Positions 60,210-64,000 of a stretch of DNA of 64,000 nucleotides are shown here, piece after piece. The stretch covers positions 14,029,411 to 14,093,410 of the forward strand of contig CM038467.1 of NCBI GenBank assembly GCA_021464415.1, in the 5' to 3' direction. Each line of letters starts with the position of its first letter. Within the stretch, counting starts at the first letter, position 1. Below the pieces are notes generated by a model, which did not search any database, was not told where the DNA came from, and saw only the letters and a list, made by a program, of their open reading frames with translations. Source of the DNA: Lonicera japonica. Taxonomy: Eukaryota > Streptophyta > Magnoliopsida > Dipsacales > Caprifoliaceae. The position numbers and the translations under genes are program-made.

Positions 60210-61877
60210 ATGGGAGAAGAAAAGCGTCAATCTCCATCACATGTGAAGGTGTTGAATGTCTGTTTAAAACAGAGCTATGCCTTTCATTTCCTGTTTTTTG
60301 TCATAGGTATGTCCCTTGGAGTCACAGCCAGCATCTATTTCCAGAGCATCTCCTTCAATTTTCAAGCCACCCTTTTATCTCGCTTCTCCTTCCCGCCACC
60401 ACCAACACTGCCACTGCCACTGCCACTACAGCCAATTACGACGATCCCTCTAAACGTTCAGAATAGTTCCAAAGTAACAGAGGAGAAGTTTCGTATGCAT
60501 AAAATGGAGGATGAGGAGTTGTTCTGGCGGGCAACATTGGTACCCAAGATTCAAGAATTTCCTTACGAGAATGTTCCTAAAGTTGCTTTCATGTTCTTGG
60601 CTAAGGGTCCTTTACCATTAAGTCCCCTGTGGGAGAAGTTCTTTGAAGGGCAAGACGGGTTGTACTCCATTTATATTCATAGTGATCCTTTATATAATGA
60701 TGAATCAGTGCCTGAAAATTCTGTTTTTCATAGAAGACGAATTCCCAGCAAGGTAATTACTTGATTATTTTACCATACGGTGCGTGAATATTAAGAGACG
60801 TATAAGTTATAAAAGTTTTACATTGTAACAACAGTCTGTCACCCTAGTGTGCACACCTTCACAATTGGCCTTGCTTTAGAACGAGTTGAAATTAATTAAC
60901 ATTTACTTTAAAATGTTTGTTTATTGATTGATAAAAAATGCTAGGCCTTAACTTAAAAAATATCCTCCCCCAAATAAATTTGAACTAAATATTTATACCA
61001 TGTGGGAGAGAAAATGAGGAGTGATAAAGATTAGTTACTAGACGTTTTTGGGTTATGCTTTTGGACTAGCAGTATTTCTCTGCCTGATTTAAAGAATAAA
61101 AAATGTTATTTTCAGTCAAAATTTGCGAATATAGTTTGTGCACGAAGAGTCAAAATAAGTATAGCTCTGAAATATAAAGCAGCTGCCGCAAAATTCAAAG
61201 CAATTAAAATTCGAAACTCATCCCTTTTCCCTCCAATGCAGACTGTAGAATGGGGAAAACCCTCAATGATCGATGCCGAACGCCGCCTACTAGCCAATGC
61301 ACTCCTCGACTTCACAAACCAAAGATTCATCCTCCTCTCTGAAACCTGCATTCCTCTCTTCAATTTCACCACAGTCTACACTTACCTTACCACCACCAAC
61401 CAATCCTTCGTCGCCTCCTACGACGATCCCCGAAAAATCGGCCGAGGCCGCTACAACCAACTGATGTGGCCTGCAATCTCCATCGCCGATTGGCGCAAAG
61501 GCTCTCAATGGTTTGAAATCACCCGGAATCTGGCTATTGAAATAGTTTCCGACTGGAAATACTATCCCCTTTTTCGAGACTACTGCCATCCTCCGTGTTA
61601 CACTGACGAGCACTACTTCCCGACGGTGATAAATATTCTCTCGCCGGAGATGAACTCGAATCGGAGTATTACGTGGGTTGATTGGTCGAAGAGTGGGCCC
61701 CATCCTGGCAAATTCAACAGGCAACATGTTACTGTGGAGTTTTTGGAGCAAATAAGGTTTGGTACTAATTGTAGTTATGATGGTGAGGTTAGTAAAATTT
61801 GTTTCTTGTTTGCTAGGAAATTTCTGTCGAATACTTTGCAACCTTTGCTCCAACTTGCTCCTTCCTTCCTTGCTTAA
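60210..61877 (+). CDS. GT14 family glycosyltransferase (core-2/I-branching type)
   Basis: Two exons, 60210-60752 and 61242-61877, joined in phase 0 by GTAATT and TGCAG sites, encode 392 residues. The start is MGEEKRQSP; the frame is open a few codons upstream but without another ATG. A type II signal anchor lies at about residues 24-44 ([20 protein letters not shown]), then a Pro-rich stem ([14 protein letters not shown]). The Branch (PF02485) catalytic domain runs from about 125: [97 protein letters not shown]. Length matches plant members (about 380-400). Plant Branch-domain proteins are Golgi membrane enzymes; some relatives add glucuronic acid to arabinogalactan proteins, but the donor and acceptor for this subgroup are not established. 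No damage seen. Confidence 0.93.
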
Positions 61878-62886
61878 CTGTGACTACTTTAGAAATTATT
61901 GTAAAGGGTATTCTATCATTTTGAAGAGAAATATTGTTCCCAATTACTAGTTTTCCACTTTTCCTTCTAGGTTTAACACAATGGTACCTAAAGCGTGTTT
62001 TTGCATAATTTAGAAGCTTTATACATGTGCAACTAAAATATTTGTGACCAAGGTGGAGATTTCACATGCCTTCTCTACACCATACATGCTACGCCTTCAT
62101 TATCACCATGGGTCTATGCTATTACAAAGTAGCATTGTTTGAGAGTTGAAGAATGTTTGTGCAAATTAGTACGTAAAATAGTGCAAAATATGAAATTAAG
62201 AAGCCTTACTATATGAGAAAATACAATGCATTGGCATGTATTTTCTAATTTGTTTAAAATATCAACGAAAATGATATATAGTCTAATAGTTGAGCATAAG
62301 TTCAACTTGTATAATAACATCAAGTATTTGACGAGAAAAGTTAAAATTTATGTTGTTTAGCATGCATAAATAAAATTTGATATCTTATATGTAAAGGCTG
62401 GGGTATGTTTGAAACCCTTGGAGTATACGCAACATGTATAATAAAATTCTAAATTTGCCATATAAGTGTGTTCTCAGTGTTACTAGTAAATAAGTAAATT
62501 TACTTCTAATGCACAAATTTACTATCTAACTAAGTCTTAATCATAGAAGCCTTACTCGCATGAATTCATACAAGCAAGATTGACTCATATAATTTATTAA
62601 TTAATTAATTTGCCAAACGAGTGACTTCGTATTTTAAACTAAATCAGCTAGCCTTACTCGTTTGGCCTTTAATATTTTTATTATTCTGCTTTACATAATT
62701 ATACAATTGAGATCACTTCCCCTAGCCGTTGGATGACTTTACTTTCCACTATTCATTTATGCTCATACAAGCTACACTTTGTTTGACCGGAATCTTTTCA
62801 TACGAGTGATTTAGGCTCGTTTGTTTTTTTTAAATGAATAGTTTTTTTTTAACCGTATGCGGTGTAATTCTTTTTCAAATTTAACA
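61878..62886. other. 3' flank of the glycosyltransferase gene
   Basis: Presumed 3' UTR and AT-rich spacer; no further gene seen. Confidence 0.5.
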
Positions 62887-63175
62887 TAGGCTCCGTTTGG
62901 TTTTAAGATAAAAAATGAAAATAAATTGAGTTAGTTTTGGTGAAAAAATAAAAAATAAGTTGAGTAATAAATGTGATATTCTTTTGATTTTTAAGTTTTT
63001 CTATGAAAAAATTTTCTTTGCTTGATGATGAGTAAAAATTTTTCATCAAAAATATTGAAAGATGGGAGATATATACTCATAAAATGAGTAACATCTCTTA
63101 CCTTATTTTCTATTTTTTTACACAAACTAATTAAATTTATTTTCTTTTTCCATCTTTACAATCAGATGGAGCCTA
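62887..63175. mobile_element. MITE with inverted ends TAGGCTCC
   Basis: TAGGCTCCGTTTGGTTTTAA at the left pairs inversely with the right end, whose reverse complement begins TAGGCTCCATCTGATTGTAA. Similarity continues into AAAATAAATTGAGTTAGTTT and AAAATAAATTTAATTAGTTT, giving arms of about 54 bp. It is non-coding. Target duplication unclear because of the AT-rich flanks. Confidence 0.68.
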
Positions 63176-64000
63176 AATTTATAAATTTATATATTTCGTA
63201 AACCATTAGCGATGTGAATGCTCTTGCATGTTGATCTAGTCATCTAATTAAAAGTGTTTAAATGTGAACAATATTATAATATGCAAATGGTATATTTTAT
63301 CTTCTATTTAAGTCGTTACTTTGTGAATCTAACAGAAAATAATAGTACTACTGTAATCCCTCCCATTGTGAATCGATAGAATCATTCATGGATATTATTA
63401 AAAAAATAAGTCTAGGAAAATTTAAGAAATTATTAACCAAAAAATAAGAGGTTATAGAGTTTTGCTGGATGGCCTGTAAAGCTGCTGCCTGTGGGAATAA
63501 AAGAAGCCGTGTTTCTCAATAATACAACTTATTTATAAGAGACTTTGTACATTGATTGTGTCTCAAATGAAAATAAAATTATCAATCTGAGATATTTTGA
63601 AAAAAGAAAGAATGTAGAATTACCGAATACAAATTTTCAAACGTTCAATGGGCTTCAATTACATATTTTATTTGTATATGTTTAATGTTTTCCTCTTTAA
63701 ATTTCAAAATTTCCTTATGTTGTTTAGATTCATTGTGATTTATTTTGAGACAATTTCAGAAGATGAATTGCAGCAAAAAAGTTTAAAGACCAGACGATGA
63801 TTATATAGAAGTCTGAAATCTAGTTCAAATGCCAGTTTCATTTGGGCTTTTGTGTTCTCATGATTGTGAAGACAGTAGAATTAAAACTTAGCACATTCTC
63901 AAGATAGATAATGAGTTTCACTTTTTTATTTTACATGTTTTAAATTGATAATCTTGTTTTCTCTTTTTCAATGTAATTATTGTATCAACTCTTAGAATTA
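63176..64000. other. AT-rich spacer, no gene seen
   Basis: No supportable reading frame or element to the end of the window. Confidence 0.5.

Noticed and set aside
61290..61853. 187-codon minus-strand frame
   Set aside because: It lies opposite glycosyltransferase exon 2, which has clear Branch-domain motifs; the minus-strand translation has none.

Overview
The window is nuclear DNA of a flowering plant, most likely a eudicot. Genes are split by GT-AG introns, the intergenic DNA is AT-rich, and most of it is transposable-element sequence. Three host genes are recognised. A BRUTUS-type hemerythrin/RING iron-sensing E3 ligase lies on the minus strand (3556-12341, 14 exons, open throughout). 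The delta subunit of the AP-3 adaptor complex is an intronless gene on the plus strand (29394-32286) with one apparent frameshift. A family GT14 (core-2/I-branching type) glycosyltransferase lies on the plus strand (60210-61877, 2 exons). A weakly supported 119-residue membrane-anchored ORF is at 39521-39880. The host genes are unrelated in function and independently transcribed; there is no operon or cluster.

Layout. 1-3555 is non-coding and holds one 1.1-kb terminal-inverted-repeat element. 3556-12341 is BRUTUS, with a SINE in intron 10 and a SINE-like piece in intron 1. 13380-27430 is a nest of elements. An array of short palindromic repeats is split by a decayed Ty3/gypsy element (13846-27323, minus strand) with matching 902/903-bp LTRs. 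Between its integrase and 3' LTR lie a 72-bp tandem array and a spliced antisense gene with a gypsy-type-transposase-like domain; this layout suggests the Tat lineage. Its 5' LTR is broken by a 2-kb solo LTR with a perfect 5-bp target duplication. 28041-29172 is an old Mutator-like element ending about 220 bp before the AP-3 delta start codon. 33245-39217 holds several short inverted-repeat elements, including two hAT-type relatives with perfect 8-bp duplications. 41785-43528 is a very long inverted repeat. 44621-45444 and 45741-47355 are two more members of the Mutator-like family.

47859-55691 is a very young Ty1/copia retrotransposon: almost identical 381-bp LTRs, a perfect GAAAC target duplication, a primer site for initiator tRNA-Met and an intact 1371-codon polyprotein. 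It also has an unexplained extra leader ORF with one stop codon. It landed inside the RNase H part of an old LINE-like element, whose reading frame rejoins cleanly across the target site. 57100-60200 is AT-rich with no gene recognised. After the glycosyltransferase gene there is one MITE (62887-63175) and plain AT-rich sequence.

The best candidates for a second look are the spliced antisense gene of the gypsy element, the copia leader ORF, the AP-3 delta frameshift and the long foldback element. No CRISPR array, rRNA or tRNA gene was found.
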